DNA of 64,000 nt, taken from Saprospiraceae bacterium (GTDB lineage Bacteria > Bacteroidota > Bacteroidia > Chitinophagales > Saprospiraceae). The stretch lies in NCBI GenBank assembly GCA_020631235.1, contig JAHDHQ010000016.1:1-64000 (forward strand), in the 5' to 3' direction. Position numbers and translations under genes: made by a program. The notes beneath the pieces were generated by a model. The model made no database searches, was not told where the DNA came from, and saw only the letters and a program-made list of their open reading frames with translations. This document shows positions 19,670-30,310 of this stretch, in pieces. Position 1 is the stretch's first letter. Each line of letters opens with the position of its first letter.

Positions 19670-20198
19670 AGTATTTCCAGTTTTGTTTATTGATGTAATA
19701 AATATATGTGTTGCTTCTTTTTCCAGGAATATGCTGAGTTCCGCAGGGCGAAACTTGAGTGGCTCCTAGATTTACCATTGCTTTTTGAGATATAATGTTT
19801 TCTATATCCACATAAAAAAGAACATCTGAAAATTTTGTCAAAGCATAATCAATCATTAATTTTTTAAATGCAAGATTATATTTTCTTCCCCAATAAGAAA
19901 CAGCTAAAAATGACCAGCCAATCTCAACTATATCATCGCGATTAGGGATGCTATTAAACCTGGAACTCCCGATTATTTTTTGTTCGATTTTATCCCATAT
20001 AATATAAGCCCCTAAAGAAGATAATGCATTATTAAAGAACAAAGTAAAAGCATCTTTTTTGTATCGATTGCTTGCAGGATGATGTTTCCATATATTTGGA
20101 TCTGAAGCTATGGAATACAGTGCGGCAAAATCTTTTTCTTCCAGAGGAGTTAATTTGACCAAATCATTTTCGAGTACTTGGAGATTTAATTTTTGCAT
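19668..20198 (-). CDS. GNAT family N-acetyltransferase (RimJ/RimL-like)
   Basis: LTPLEEKDFAALYSIASDPNIWKHHP; IGSSRFNSI; EIGWSFLAVSYWGRKYN; VNLGATQ. Confidence 0.8.
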   Translation of the reverse strand: MQKLNLQVLENDLVKLTPLEEKDFAALYSIASDPNIWKHHPASNRYKKDAFTLFFNNALSSLGAYIIWDKIEQKIIGSSRFNSIPNRDDIVEIGWSFLAVSYWGRKYNLAFKKLMIDYALTKFSDVLFYVDIENIISQKAMVNLGATQVSPCGTQHIPGKRSNTYIYYINKQNWKY

Positions 20199-20272
20199 GT
20201 ATGCTTGATTCCTTCTTTAATATTGATTGATCCAGCAAAGCACTAAAGGTAATAGTCGTAGGTGGAATAAAA

Positions 20273-20300
20273 AAAGAGGAACCAATGCTGATTCCTCTTT
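20273..20300 (-). terminator. Rho-independent terminator of the 20326-21063 gene
   Basis: AAAGAGGAA...TTCCTCTTT perfect 9-bp stem; A-run on + strand gives U-run on - strand. Confidence 0.8.
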
Positions 20301-20325
20301 CGATATATATATCTGTATACGTTGT

Positions 20326-21063
20326 TTAACGTTTACTTAGTCTCATTGCTTTTAATACATTACCATCTACATCATAGGCTCTTACTAAATAAATACCATT
20401 ATTTAAGTTCCCCGTAGAATAAGCCTGACTAGGAGAATGAGCAAATACGCTTATTTCTTCACCAACTATGCTGTGAATAGATACTTTAGCTACATTATCA
20501 TCATTTGATAATTGGAAGTAATCCTGTGTTGGGTTTGGAAATAAATTCATATTAGCTATGAATAAGTCATCTTCAACAGATGATGGCATAGCAATCTCAT
20601 AATCAATAGGTGTGGAAAACAACTCGTCTGTTCCCGCACAATCAGTTGTTACCGTTAATTGTAAAACTCCTTCTCCAGCTAGTTGCTTAGGCTTTATTTT
20701 GACCATAAAAGTCATCGTTGCTCCAGCAGCTAAAACATTGGGATCAGAACATGGACAAGAAACGATACCAGGAGAATAACATAAGTTATTATCACATACC
20801 ACTATTTGCCAAGCATCATTTCCTTCTAACATATCTACTTGCCAAAAGAAAGTTTCTTCAACATTTCCAGTATTTGTTACTTCGATGTCAACTTGTACTT
20901 CATTCATGTCTGAAGTACCAACACCAATCGGCTCATCTGGCGAATAAACCAGCTGCGCTTGTAGGCCAAAAGCCAACATTAAAATAAAAAGTGAAAGTAA
21001 ATTTCTCATCATAACCAATCTCTTTGCTGTAAATATAGTGATTAGCCAGCAAAATTTGCTCAA
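20326..21063 (-). CDS. Secreted protein with T9SS-type C-terminal domain
   Basis: Signal peptide (LLSLFILMLAFGLQAQ); NLFPNPTQDYFQLSN...NLNNGIYLVRAYDVDG...RLSKR. Confidence 0.75.
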   Translation of the reverse strand: MSKFCWLITIFTAKRLVMMRNLLSLFILMLAFGLQAQLVYSPDEPIGVGTSDMNEVQVDIEVTNTGNVEETFFWQVDMLEGNDAWQIVVCDNNLCYSPGIVSCPCSDPNVLAAGATMTFMVKIKPKQLAGEGVLQLTVTTDCAGTDELFSTPIDYEIAMPSSVEDDLFIANMNLFPNPTQDYFQLSNDDNVAKVSIHSIVGEEISVFAHSPSQAYSTGNLNNGIYLVRAYDVDGNVLKAMRLSKR

Positions 21064-21203
21064 CTAAGACTCAGTTTTTTGACTTCTTAACGACTTATTA
21101 AGAAAACTTTGTAAAAAACACGGGTAAAATCAAGAAAGTCCGATGATGGACAAAGATTTAAAAAGCATTTATTTTTCTTTAATTTCAATTCAAAATCTAG
21201 TAC

Positions 21204-22541
21204 ATGCACATTGCCATAATTGGAAATGGAATCAGTGGGGTTACAGCCGCCAGATGGCTTCGAAAACTATCCGATCACAAGATCACACTGATATCTTCTG
21301 AATCAAAATACTTTTACTCAAGAACTGCACTAATGTATATTTATATGGGGCATATGAGGCAGAAAGATACTCAGCCTTATGAACAAGAGTTTTGGGCAAA
21401 AAACAGGATTGATTTAGTACATGACCATGTAAACAAGATTGATTTTGACCAAAAAGAATTACACTTTAAGGAAGCTGTGATGAGCTATGATAAACTCATT
21501 CTAGCCCTAGGATCTAAGTCCAATAAATTTGGTTGGCCAGGACAAGATTTAGAAGGTGTGGGAGGACTATACCATCTCCAAGATCTCGAAAACATGGAGC
21601 GTTATAGTAAAAATTTATCTCGAGCTGTAATTGTTGGTGGGGGTTTAATCGGTATAGAAATGGCTGAAATGTTTGTTTCCAGAAATATTCCTGTGACGAT
21701 GCTTGTACGAGAAGAGAGTTACTGGAATAATGTTTTGCCTAGCGAAGAGTCATCCATGATCTCTAAGCATATAAAACATCATGGGATTGACTTAAAATTA
21801 GCCAGTAATCTGGATCAAATTATAGATGATGGAACAGGAAAAGCTGTAGCAGTATTGGTAAAAGAAACAGGAGAAAAAATTGATTGCGGATATGTGGGCT
21901 TGACAGCCGGAGTGAGCCCCAATGTCGGCTTTCTTGCGAATACTGGAATCGATATAGGAAGAGGTATTAAAGTCAACCAATATTTAGAAACAAGCATACC
22001 CGATGTGTATGCTATCGGTGATTGTGCAGAACAGCAAACCCCGATGCCAGGTAGACGAGCGGTTGAGGCTATTTGGTATACTGGAAGAATGATGGGCGAA
22101 ACAGTAGCTTACAACATATGTGACCAAAAAATAGCTTATGATCCAGGTATTTGGTTTAATTCTGCTAAATTTTTGGACATAGAATATCAGGTATATGGTA
22201 CGGTCCTCGCAAAACCACCAACAAACCACGCTTCGATCTATTGGGAAGATAAACAGGGAGAGAAAAGTATACGTCTAGTCTATGATGTGAATAGTAAGGA
22301 GATTTTAGGATTTAATTTAATGGGTATAAGATATCGACATGAAGTATGTGAGCAATGGTTAAGAGAAAAAACAAACATTGAATCTGTATTGCAGTCATTG
22401 TCATTAGCCAATTTTGATCCAGAATTTTATAAAATGTATGAGTCGGAGCTCATTCAACAGTATAACAAGCAAACAGGAAAAAACATCCAAAGCAAATCTA
22501 CCAGAAGCTGGAATTTAGTTCACCAATTTTTAAAAGGATAA
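21204..22541 (+). CDS. NAD(P)/FAD-dependent oxidoreductase (rubredoxin/ferredoxin reductase-like)
   Basis: IAIIGNGISGVTAARWLRK; second nucleotide motif AVIVGGGLIGIEMAEMF; DVYAIGDCAE. Confidence 0.85.
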   Translation: MHIAIIGNGISGVTAARWLRKLSDHKITLISSESKYFYSRTALMYIYMGHMRQKDTQPYEQEFWAKNRIDLVHDHVNKIDFDQKELHFKEAVMSYDKLILALGSKSNKFGWPGQDLEGVGGLYHLQDLENMERYSKNLSRAVIVGGGLIGIEMAEMFVSRNIPVTMLVREESYWNNVLPSEESSMISKHIKHHGIDLKLASNLDQIIDDGTGKAVAVLVKETGEKIDCGYVGLTAGVSPNVGFLANTGIDIGRGIKVNQYLETSIPDVYAIGDCAEQQTPMPGRRAVEAIWYTGRMMGETVAYNICDQKIAYDPGIWFNSAKFLDIEYQVYGTVLAKPPTNHASIYWEDKQGEKSIRLVYDVNSKEILGFNLMGIRYRHEVCEQWLREKTNIESVLQSLSLANFDPEFYKMYESELIQQYNKQTGKNIQSKSTRSWNLVHQFLKG

Positions 22542-22544
22542 GTT

Positions 22545-24110
22545 ATGAGTAAGATAAATGAAAGTATGTCATTAGCGAATCCTGCACCTCCTTTTTTGGA
22601 CATGCAACAAAAGTTAGCTTCTGCTTTAGGGGCCATAGGTTTATTAATATTATTGATTGCACTGGGAGGATATCGTTTTGCAAATCCAATGTATGGTTTG
22701 ATGGCTTCTCTTGGGTTGATATGTGTAGGAACGGTTTGGTTTTCGATTCGAGCATATTTGACCAAGTCAGCAGGAATTAAAAATGATGGAGTGTATTTTA
22801 GCGCCATATCTTATCGCGGTTTAGCTGCTTGGATAGCTGGCATTGTTATTACAGGCTTTTATATTTTATTGTATTGGTTTCCCCAAGTTTTAGGTCAAGT
22901 TGAAGGAGCTAATCGAGGCTTAGTAGGTCTGTTTGACCCATTATCTTTTGCCATAAAAGGCTCTGCCGCTAGTCAATGGTTTGTATATGGTGTCTTGTAT
23001 ACAGTAGCCATTCTAGCCTTTGGTATTAAGTTTATTTTGAAATATAGACACAATAAATATCAGGTAGTCAGGACTATTTCTGTTATGTTTTTCCAATTAG
23101 GATTTGCCTTTTTAATTCCTGAATTTTTGCAGGCCTTACACAAGCCTTATTACAATTTTGCAAATATGTGGCCATTAAATTATTACTTTTTCGATGGGTA
23201 CAATATGGATAGCTATACTGGTGGTACTAATTTTGGTTTGCTGATGATTCTTTGGGGTTTAGCGATGGTTTTTATCATCTCTCCTATACTCACCTATTTC
23301 TATGGTAAGCGTTGGTATTGCAGTTGGGTATGTGGTTGTGGCGGATTAGCTGAAACGGCTGGCGATCCATTTAGACAACTTTCGGATAAATCCATAAAAG
23401 CGTGGAATATCGAACGGTGGATGATTCATGGAGTGTTGCTTTTTTCTTTTGTCATGACTGCAGGAGTATTGTCGACTTATTTTTCGAGCGAACCGAATGC
23501 TTGGATTTCGAAAAATGGGTTTTTGCTGATTATGACAGCTATTGTCGGAGTTATTATATTATTTACTTTATGGAAAAAAGAAGAGATTAGTCAAAGTGGA
23601 AAAAATGTTCCTTGGTACATCATTGGAGCTAGTTTAGGGGTGTTTTCTTTAGTGCTTATTGCTCATTTTTCAGGCTATTTCTTACTCAATGCGGGCGCAT
23701 TAAGAAAATGGTATGGTTTCTTTATTGGTTCTGCTTTTTCAGGAGTGGTAGGCGTCGGGTTTTATCCTTTGATGGGATCGAGAGTTTGGTGTCGATTTGG
23801 TTGTCCTATGGCGGCTATTTTAGGCTTGCAGCAAAAATTCTTTTCAAGGTTTAGAATTACCACTAATGGAGGACAATGTATTTCTTGTGGAAATTGTTCT
23901 ACTTATTGCGAGATGGGTATAGATGTACGTGCATATGCACAAAAAGGACAGAATATTGTACGTGCATCTTGTGTGGGCTGCGGTGTTTGTTCGGCCGTTT
24001 GTCCAAGAGGTGTCTTGCGTTTAGAAGGAGGATCAGCGGATTTAAGTGCTAAAACAGCCGAGCTCAAGACGATACATATTACCGAAGACCAAATAAAAAT
24101 CTTAAGCTAA
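22545..24110 (+). CDS. Membrane polyferredoxin (NapH/NosR-like), 4Fe-4S binding
   Basis: Multiple TM segments; WYCSWVCGCG motif; two 4Fe-4S motifs CISCGNCSTYCEMG and CVGCGVCSAVCPRG. Confidence 0.8.
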   Translation: MSKINESMSLANPAPPFLDMQQKLASALGAIGLLILLIALGGYRFANPMYGLMASLGLICVGTVWFSIRAYLTKSAGIKNDGVYFSAISYRGLAAWIAGIVITGFYILLYWFPQVLGQVEGANRGLVGLFDPLSFAIKGSAASQWFVYGVLYTVAILAFGIKFILKYRHNKYQVVRTISVMFFQLGFAFLIPEFLQALHKPYYNFANMWPLNYYFFDGYNMDSYTGGTNFGLLMILWGLAMVFIISPILTYFYGKRWYCSWVCGCGGLAETAGDPFRQLSDKSIKAWNIERWMIHGVLLFSFVMTAGVLSTYFSSEPNAWISKNGFLLIMTAIVGVIILFTLWKKEEISQSGKNVPWYIIGASLGVFSLVLIAHFSGYFLLNAGALRKWYGFFIGSAFSGVVGVGFYPLMGSRVWCRFGCPMAAILGLQQKFFSRFRITTNGGQCISCGNCSTYCEMGIDVRAYAQKGQNIVRASCVGCGVCSAVCPRGVLRLEGGSADLSAKTAELKTIHITEDQIKILS

Positions 24111-24112
24111 AA

Positions 24113-25207
24113 TTATTCGTATTCTATGGTAACTTTTTCACTAGTTGGATGCGCTTGACAGGTTAGAATGTAGCCGTCTTTAACTTCATCATCATCGAGA
24201 GCATAACAAGAATCCATGCTCACCTCACCATCGAGCACTTTGGCCACGCAGCTTGAGCAAGCACCACTTGTACAAGAGTATGGTGGGTTTTTTCCTTCAT
24301 CAATCAAGACATCAAGGATGGATTTTTCAGCAGGAACATTGATCTCGAATTCGTCGCCATTAAGTTTTACAGTTACACTGCCTGATGCATTTGAGCCAGC
24401 CTGTGAAGCCTCTTTTTGCTGGTCAGGCGAACTGAAATATTCGCGGAGAATGTGAGACTTATCGATACCTTTGGTTTGCAAAAAGTCTTCGCTTGATTCT
24501 ATAAGTCCACCTGGCCCACAAATATAAAATATAGGTTTAGGGCTGCGTGCTGGATACTCTTCTAAAAACTCTTGCAGTAAGGTAGCATTGATTCGTCCAT
24601 ATTTTCCGTCCCAATCTATTTTATTTCTTGAAAAAAGACCCTTTAACTTTCCAGCAGGTTTTACACCAGACAGGCAATAACTAATATGTAATTGTCCTTG
24701 ATGTTTTTGGGCTATTTGGTCCAATGTTGATTTAAAAATGATGCTGTCTTTCGTTCGATTACCATAAAACAAATACAAAGAACTTTTTGGTTCTTCCTCT
24801 AAAAGCGCTTTAATCATACTCATAACTGGTGTTATTCCACTACCTGCCGCAATAAAATAATGATCTCTTTTTTCTGTGGGATTTGGACGAACGATAAACT
24901 TTCCCTCTGGAGTACCGATGTTCAGTGTATCACCTTCGTTAATATGATCTATAAGATAATTTGAAACTTTACCATTCTGGACTCTTTTAACAGTAAAAGC
25001 CATGCTTTCTTCAAAAGGAGAACTAGACAGAGAGTACGATCTTCTTAAAGTTTCTCCTTGGTAATCAACTTCTACCGTAATGTATTGTCCAGCTTTAAAT
25101 TGGAAAACATTCTTTAGGTCTTCTGGGATGTCTAGATAAAAACTAAACGTATCCGAAGTTTCTATTTTCTTATTTTGCAGTCTTATTGTGTGAAATGTGT
25201 TTGCCAT
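24113..25207 (-). CDS. PaaE-like ferredoxin-NAD(P) reductase with C-terminal 2Fe-2S domain
   Basis: RRSYSLSSSP (FAD), AAGSGITPVMSMIKALL (NAD), PPYSCTSGACSSCVAKV..LTC (2Fe-2S). ORF track starts at 25228. Confidence 0.85.
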   Translation of the reverse strand: MANTFHTIRLQNKKIETSDTFSFYLDIPEDLKNVFQFKAGQYITVEVDYQGETLRRSYSLSSSPFEESMAFTVKRVQNGKVSNYLIDHINEGDTLNIGTPEGKFIVRPNPTEKRDHYFIAAGSGITPVMSMIKALLEEEPKSSLYLFYGNRTKDSIIFKSTLDQIAQKHQGQLHISYCLSGVKPAGKLKGLFSRNKIDWDGKYGRINATLLQEFLEEYPARSPKPIFYICGPGGLIESSEDFLQTKGIDKSHILREYFSSPDQQKEASQAGSNASGSVTVKLNGDEFEINVPAEKSILDVLIDEGKNPPYSCTSGACSSCVAKVLDGEVSMDSCYALDDDEVKDGYILTCQAHPTSEKVTIEYE

Positions 25208-25248
25208 AGTACATTGTAATAGCGTCAAAGGTAAAATAGTTTAAAAAA

Positions 25249-25968
25249 ATGCCACAAACTTTATCCATAATCATTCCAGCATATAATGAAGCAAAAACCA
25301 TAGTCGCTTTATTAAATAAAGTGAAAGAAGTGGAGTTAATTAATGGTATTACTAAAGAACTCATTATAGTCAATGACGCTTCAACAGATGCTACTCATCA
25401 AATCATCCAAGACTATATTTCTCAACATAAAGAACTCAGATTTGAGTACTTGCAACATGGAAAAAATCAAGGGAAAGGTGCGGCGCTGCACACAGGAATT
25501 AAGCGTGCCACAGGTGATTTTGTCATTATTCAAGATGCGGACTTAGAGTATGATCCTCGCGAATATAACATACTATTATCACCGATTTTGGAAAACTTTG
25601 CAGATGTAGTGTATGGATCTAGATTTATTGGAGGTAAACCACATAGAATTTTATTTTTTTCACATTCGATTGGAAATAAAATTTTAACAAGAATATCTAA
25701 TGTCTTTACAAATTTAAATTTGACAGATATGGAAACTTGTTATAAACTTTGGAAAAGGGAAATTATCCAATCTATACAACTAAAAGAAAAAAGATTTGGT
25801 TTTGAGCCAGAAGTTACCGCAAAGGTTTCAAGACTAAAAGGGGTGCGTATCTATGAGGTTGGGATTTCTTATTATGGGCGTACCTTTGAAGATGGTAAAA
25901 AGATTGGATGGAAGGATGGATTTAGAGCCATATATGCCATTTTAAAATACAACATTTGGGCTAGATAA
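25249..25968 (+). CDS. Glycosyltransferase family 2 (dolichyl-phosphate mannosyltransferase-like)
   Basis: [52 protein letters not shown]. Confidence 0.9.
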   Translation: MPQTLSIIIPAYNEAKTIVALLNKVKEVELINGITKELIIVNDASTDATHQIIQDYISQHKELRFEYLQHGKNQGKGAALHTGIKRATGDFVIIQDADLEYDPREYNILLSPILENFADVVYGSRFIGGKPHRILFFSHSIGNKILTRISNVFTNLNLTDMETCYKLWKREIIQSIQLKEKRFGFEPEVTAKVSRLKGVRIYEVGISYYGRTFEDGKKIGWKDGFRAIYAILKYNIWAR

Positions 25969-27833
25969 TGCAGTTACTTAACATCGAAAATTGTAATAAA
26001 AGTTATGGTGAAAAAAAGCTTTTTGAAGGGCTTAATTTTACGATAAGTCAAGGTCAAAAAATTGCCTTAGTGGCAAAAAATGGATCAGGTAAAACAACAT
26101 TACTAAGGCTTATTGCTGGTGACGAATCTCCAGAGGGTGAAAATGCAAGTATTTCCTTTACGCCCAATATAGCCCGATATTATTTGCTACAAGATCCCGT
26201 TTTCGAAAAAGGATCGACAGTTTTAGAAACTGTTTACCATTCTGACAACCCAAAAATTTTAGCCATTAAGGCGCATGCTGAGGCTATGTTGGCTAATGAT
26301 CAGCCAGCCATCGAAAAAGCCAGTCTTAGGGTAGATGATTTAAAAGCTTGGAACACCGAGGTAAAAATTAAAGAGATATTGTCAAAATTTAATATTTCTG
26401 ATCTTGATAAATCAGTAGATGAGTTATCGGGAGGCCAACTTAAAAGATTATCTATAGCTAAAATGATTATCGACGAACCCGATTTTATCATTTTAGATGA
26501 GCCTACAAACCATTTGGATTTAGATATGATCGAGTGGTTAGAACAATATCTTCAATCGAGCCATTTGACCATTTTTATGGTGACGCACGATCGATATTTC
26601 TTGGAGCGAATTTGTACTGAAATCTTTGAATTGGATCAAGGAGAGCTATTTGTTTATAGAGGAAATTATTCTGATTATTTAGAGAAAAAAGAAGCAAGGG
26701 TTAGTAACGAATTAGTCAATCAAGAGAAAGCTAAAAAACTATATAAAAAAGAATTAGAGTGGATACGTAAAATGCCTAAAGCTCGTGGCACGAAAGCAAA
26801 ATCTCGAGTAGATAAGTTTGATGATATCAAGAAAAAAGCGTTTAATCACAGAGATGACTCAAGCTTGAGTATCAATCTTAAATCCTCAAGACTAGGCTCT
26901 AAAATATTAGAAGCCCATGCAATAACAAAGTCTTTTGGAGAACAAACCATCATCGAGTCTTTTTCGTATAAATTTAAACGTGGTGAACGCATTGGAGTAG
27001 TGGGTAAGAATGGGGTTGGGAAATCTACTTTTTTGAACATTTTGACTAAGCAATTGCGGCCTGATGGAGGAAAGATTGTAGTGGGTGAAACCATTAACTT
27101 TGGCTATTACACCCAAGATGGTATTCAGCTTAATAAGGATAAGCGAGTTATTGAAGTTATTCGAGATATAGCTGATTTCATACCATTGGACAAAGGAAAA
27201 AAGCTCACTGCTGAATCATTGTTAGAAACATTTTTATTTCCAAGGTCTCAACAACAAGTATATGTAAGCCAGCTAAGTGGAGGAGAAAAGAGAAGATTAT
27301 ATTTATTGACCATACTCATGAGCAATCCTAATTTTCTCATATTAGACGAACCGACCAATGATCTTGATATTTTGACATTAAATGTTCTAGAAGATTATTT
27401 GATGCAATTTCAAGGCTGTTTATTGGTGGTCAGTCACGACCGATATTTCTTAGATAAGATGGTCGATCATTTATTTATTCTGGAAGGTGAAGGCAAAATA
27501 AAAGATTATAATCATACCTACACAGAATATCGAGCTCAGAAAAAAGCCAATCAATATGCTGCTAATGGAAATAAGGAGGCTCACTTATCAGAAGATAAAA
27601 AAGCAGCAAAAGTAGATCGAGAAAAACAAAAGAAGTTAAAGAACAGAATTAACAAAATAGAACGTGAGATTGATACTTTAGAAGATCGAAAATCTGCATT
27701 AACCCAAAAATTTAACGAAGAGTTATCTTTAGAAGATATTCAAAAGTTCAGTAAAGAACTCGAAGAAGTTAAAGTACAAATAGCTTCATTTGAAGAAGAA
27801 TGGATGGAATTGACAGAAGCATTTGGGGCATAA
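25968..27833 (+). CDS. ABC-F family ATP-binding protein
   Basis: Two ABC domains with Walker A (AKNGSGKTTLL, GKNGVGKSTFL), signature LSGGQLKRL / LSGGEKRRL, no TM segments, C-terminal coiled coil. Confidence 0.92.
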   Translation: MQLLNIENCNKSYGEKKLFEGLNFTISQGQKIALVAKNGSGKTTLLRLIAGDESPEGENASISFTPNIARYYLLQDPVFEKGSTVLETVYHSDNPKILAIKAHAEAMLANDQPAIEKASLRVDDLKAWNTEVKIKEILSKFNISDLDKSVDELSGGQLKRLSIAKMIIDEPDFIILDEPTNHLDLDMIEWLEQYLQSSHLTIFMVTHDRYFLERICTEIFELDQGELFVYRGNYSDYLEKKEARVSNELVNQEKAKKLYKKELEWIRKMPKARGTKAKSRVDKFDDIKKKAFNHRDDSSLSINLKSSRLGSKILEAHAITKSFGEQTIIESFSYKFKRGERIGVVGKNGVGKSTFLNILTKQLRPDGGKIVVGETINFGYYTQDGIQLNKDKRVIEVIRDIADFIPLDKGKKLTAESLLETFLFPRSQQQVYVSQLSGGEKRRLYLLTILMSNPNFLILDEPTNDLDILTLNVLEDYLMQFQGCLLVVSHDRYFLDKMVDHLFILEGEGKIKDYNHTYTEYRAQKKANQYAANGNKEAHLSEDKKAAKVDREKQKKLKNRINKIEREIDTLEDRKSALTQKFNEELSLEDIQKFSKELEEVKVQIASFEEEWMELTEAFGA

Positions 27834-27834
27834 A

Positions 27835-27864
27835 AAAAGAGCCAAGCATCTACTTGACTCTTTT
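27835..27864. terminator. Bidirectional terminator between convergent genes
   Basis: AAAAGAGcCAAG-catcta-CTTGaCTCTTTT with flanking A and T runs. Confidence 0.8.
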
Positions 27865-27883
27865 ACTTTTATTTTATGTGTTA

Positions 27884-28381
27884 TTATTTGCTGCTTGCAG
27901 CCACAATTTCATCTTCTAATTCGAATTCGTCGCCAGGATTATATCCATTGTGCTCATAGATAATGTTACCTGAACCATCTATTAAGAATGTTTGAGGTAC
28001 AGTTTCAAAATTTAAAGCACTTTGTAATTCTTGGTTTGCATCGGATAATATAGTGTATTCCCAGCCTTTTGCTTCCACCATACCCGGTACTTTTGCTAAG
28101 CCTCTTACATTATCAATAGTAATGGCAATAAACTCCACGCCGTGATCTGCTTTCCAATCTGGATAAATATCTACGATCGCATCCAATTCTCTTTTACATG
28201 GACTGCACCATGTTGCCCAGAATGATATAACGGTAAGATTTCCTTTACTTACAGCTTCTTTGATATTTACTGTTTCACCAGTAAGATCTTTAAGGTCAAT
28301 ATCAGGCATCACTTTTTGTGCATTCAAAGAGGAAAAACCTACTAAAAAACAGATAAAAACTAGTAATCGCATAATTGTCAT
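27884..28381 (-). CDS. TlpA-like thioredoxin-fold protein
   Basis: TVISFWATWCSPCKRELDAIV active-site motif; signal peptide. Confidence 0.9.
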   Translation of the reverse strand: MTIMRLLVFICFLVGFSSLNAQKVMPDIDLKDLTGETVNIKEAVSKGNLTVISFWATWCSPCKRELDAIVDIYPDWKADHGVEFIAITIDNVRGLAKVPGMVEAKGWEYTILSDANQELQSALNFETVPQTFLIDGSGNIIYEHNGYNPGDEFELEDEIVAASSK

Positions 28382-28570
28382 TTTATTTTGAGTTCAAACT
28401 TAATAATCTTCTTTTAAATTTCCACTAAAAAGTAAAACAGTTGATTTGTTTGTCTATTGTAGAACTTTCAAGCATTTAATTGTAAGATTACATATTGCAA
28501 TCTATATATTTATACGATGGAAATCACGAAAGGGTTTCTAGTTAACTGATGTTTAACCAAAACCCTTTAA

Positions 28571-30301
28571 ATGTTAAATTTTATAAAACTAGGCATGAAG
28601 GATATATATACGAGGTTTGTTGATCATTGGAAAATAGCATTAATATGTTGTTTAGCAATGTCACAGTTTAGTATGATACAAGCGCAAGAGAAGGGTTCCT
28701 TTTCTGGAGGGTTCCAGTCCAATGGAAACATATTTTTAAGAGATTCTTTAATAGGTGCGAGTGACATCCCACAATATGACCATCAATTATATGGAGCAGA
28801 TGCTTGGTTAGATTTAGGTTTTGCTAAAAATGGATTCAAGCTTGGTGTTAGATTTGATTTATTTAATAATTCAAACCTTTTAAATCCAAATGGCTCTTAT
28901 ACCGATCAAGGGATCGGCAAGTGGTTTATTTCTAAAAAGATAGATCGACTAGATTTAACGGCAGGATACATTTATGATCAAATTGGTAGTGGTATTATTT
29001 TCAGATCTTTTGAAGAAAGACCGCAACTTATAGATAACGCACTGATTGGCGCTCGAGCAAAGTACAATTTAACGGACAATTGGCAGATAAAAGCATTTAC
29101 GGGTCAGCAAAGAAATCTTTTCTCTAGATATCCATCCATCATCAAAGGAGCAAGTATTGATGGGTTTTTGACGCTTGGTGAAAATAATAAAATCACCTTG
29201 GCGCCAGGTTTTGGCTATACGGGAAGAACATTAGACGAAGAATCAATGACAAATCTCATCAATATAGTTAAAAACTACATCGGTGATGAAGAGCGATTTA
29301 AACCAGAGTATAACGTCCATATGATGAGTTTGTACAACACTATGGGAGTAGGTCCTTTTGTCTGGTACCTCGAGGCTGCTTACAAATCAGAAGACACCTT
29401 TTTTGACCCTACTGAAACGAGGACAGAATATACTGGAGATGTGAGTATAGGTCGATTTGTTAAAAGGCCTGGTTCTGTTGTATATTCAAGTTTGAGTTAT
29501 GCAGGCCATGGTTTGGGTTTAACACTGGAAGGAAAGCGTACTGAAAATTTTAATGTCCGGACGGAGCCTACATTAGGATTAAATAGAGGGTTTATAGGCT
29601 TTTTACCTCCAATGAACCGTTTAAACACTTATCGTATGACTACTAGGTATTCTCCTGCAACGCAAGATTTAAGCGAATTGGCCTTTCAAGTAGATGCTTT
29701 GTATAGAATAAATAAGCAGTTATCTACGACGGTGAATATGTCAAGCATTACCACTAATGAAAATGATCTATTGTACCGAGAGCTATATACTGAACTTACT
29801 TATAAATATCAGCGAAAGTGGCAACTGACCACTGGGTTACAAATCCAACGATATAACCAAGAAGTTTATGAGGTTAAACCAAATGTTCCCATTGTAGAAA
29901 CATTCACTCCATTTGTGGATTTTCTCTATAAAATGACTCGAAAGAAATCGATACGAACAGAGTTTCAATATATGCTCATTGGTGATGATGAAAAAGCAGG
30001 ATTTAAACAAGACTTTGGTGATTGGATTTTTGGTCAGATAGAGGTGGCCTTAGCACCACATTGGGCATTTACAATTTCAGATATGTACAATGTTACCCCT
30101 GGAAAACAAAGTCCTACAGACGAAAATGGGGATAAACTTTCACTGCATTATCCAAGGTTTGATGTTTTTTATACACATCGCGCTAATCGGTTTTCTGCGA
30201 GTTACGTTAAGCAGGTAGAAGGTATTGTTTGTACCGGTGGTATTTGCCGATTGGAACCTGCATTTAGCGGTTACAAATTTTCAATAACAACAAGTTTTTA
30301 A
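28571..30301 (+). CDS. DUF6029-like putative outer-membrane protein
   Basis: Signal peptide, beta-rich sequence, adjacency to Omp28-like gene; family assignment from memory. Confidence 0.6.
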   Translation: MLNFIKLGMKDIYTRFVDHWKIALICCLAMSQFSMIQAQEKGSFSGGFQSNGNIFLRDSLIGASDIPQYDHQLYGADAWLDLGFAKNGFKLGVRFDLFNNSNLLNPNGSYTDQGIGKWFISKKIDRLDLTAGYIYDQIGSGIIFRSFEERPQLIDNALIGARAKYNLTDNWQIKAFTGQQRNLFSRYPSIIKGASIDGFLTLGENNKITLAPGFGYTGRTLDEESMTNLINIVKNYIGDEERFKPEYNVHMMSLYNTMGVGPFVWYLEAAYKSEDTFFDPTETRTEYTGDVSIGRFVKRPGSVVYSSLSYAGHGLGLTLEGKRTENFNVRTEPTLGLNRGFIGFLPPMNRLNTYRMTTRYSPATQDLSELAFQVDALYRINKQLSTTVNMSSITTNENDLLYRELYTELTYKYQRKWQLTTGLQIQRYNQEVYEVKPNVPIVETFTPFVDFLYKMTRKKSIRTEFQYMLIGDDEKAGFKQDFGDWIFGQIEVALAPHWAFTISDMYNVTPGKQSPTDENGDKLSLHYPRFDVFYTHRANRFSASYVKQVEGIVCTGGICRLEPAFSGYKFSITTSF

Positions 30302-30310
30302 TCATTAAAA

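Noticed and set aside
22520-22807. Minus-strand ORFs at the start of the polyferredoxin gene
   Set aside because: Antisense to a gene with clear Fe-S motifs and tight spacing to its upstream partner
26300-27116. Minus-strand ORFs within the ABC-F gene
   Set aside because: Antisense to a strongly supported coding frame with no recognisable motifs
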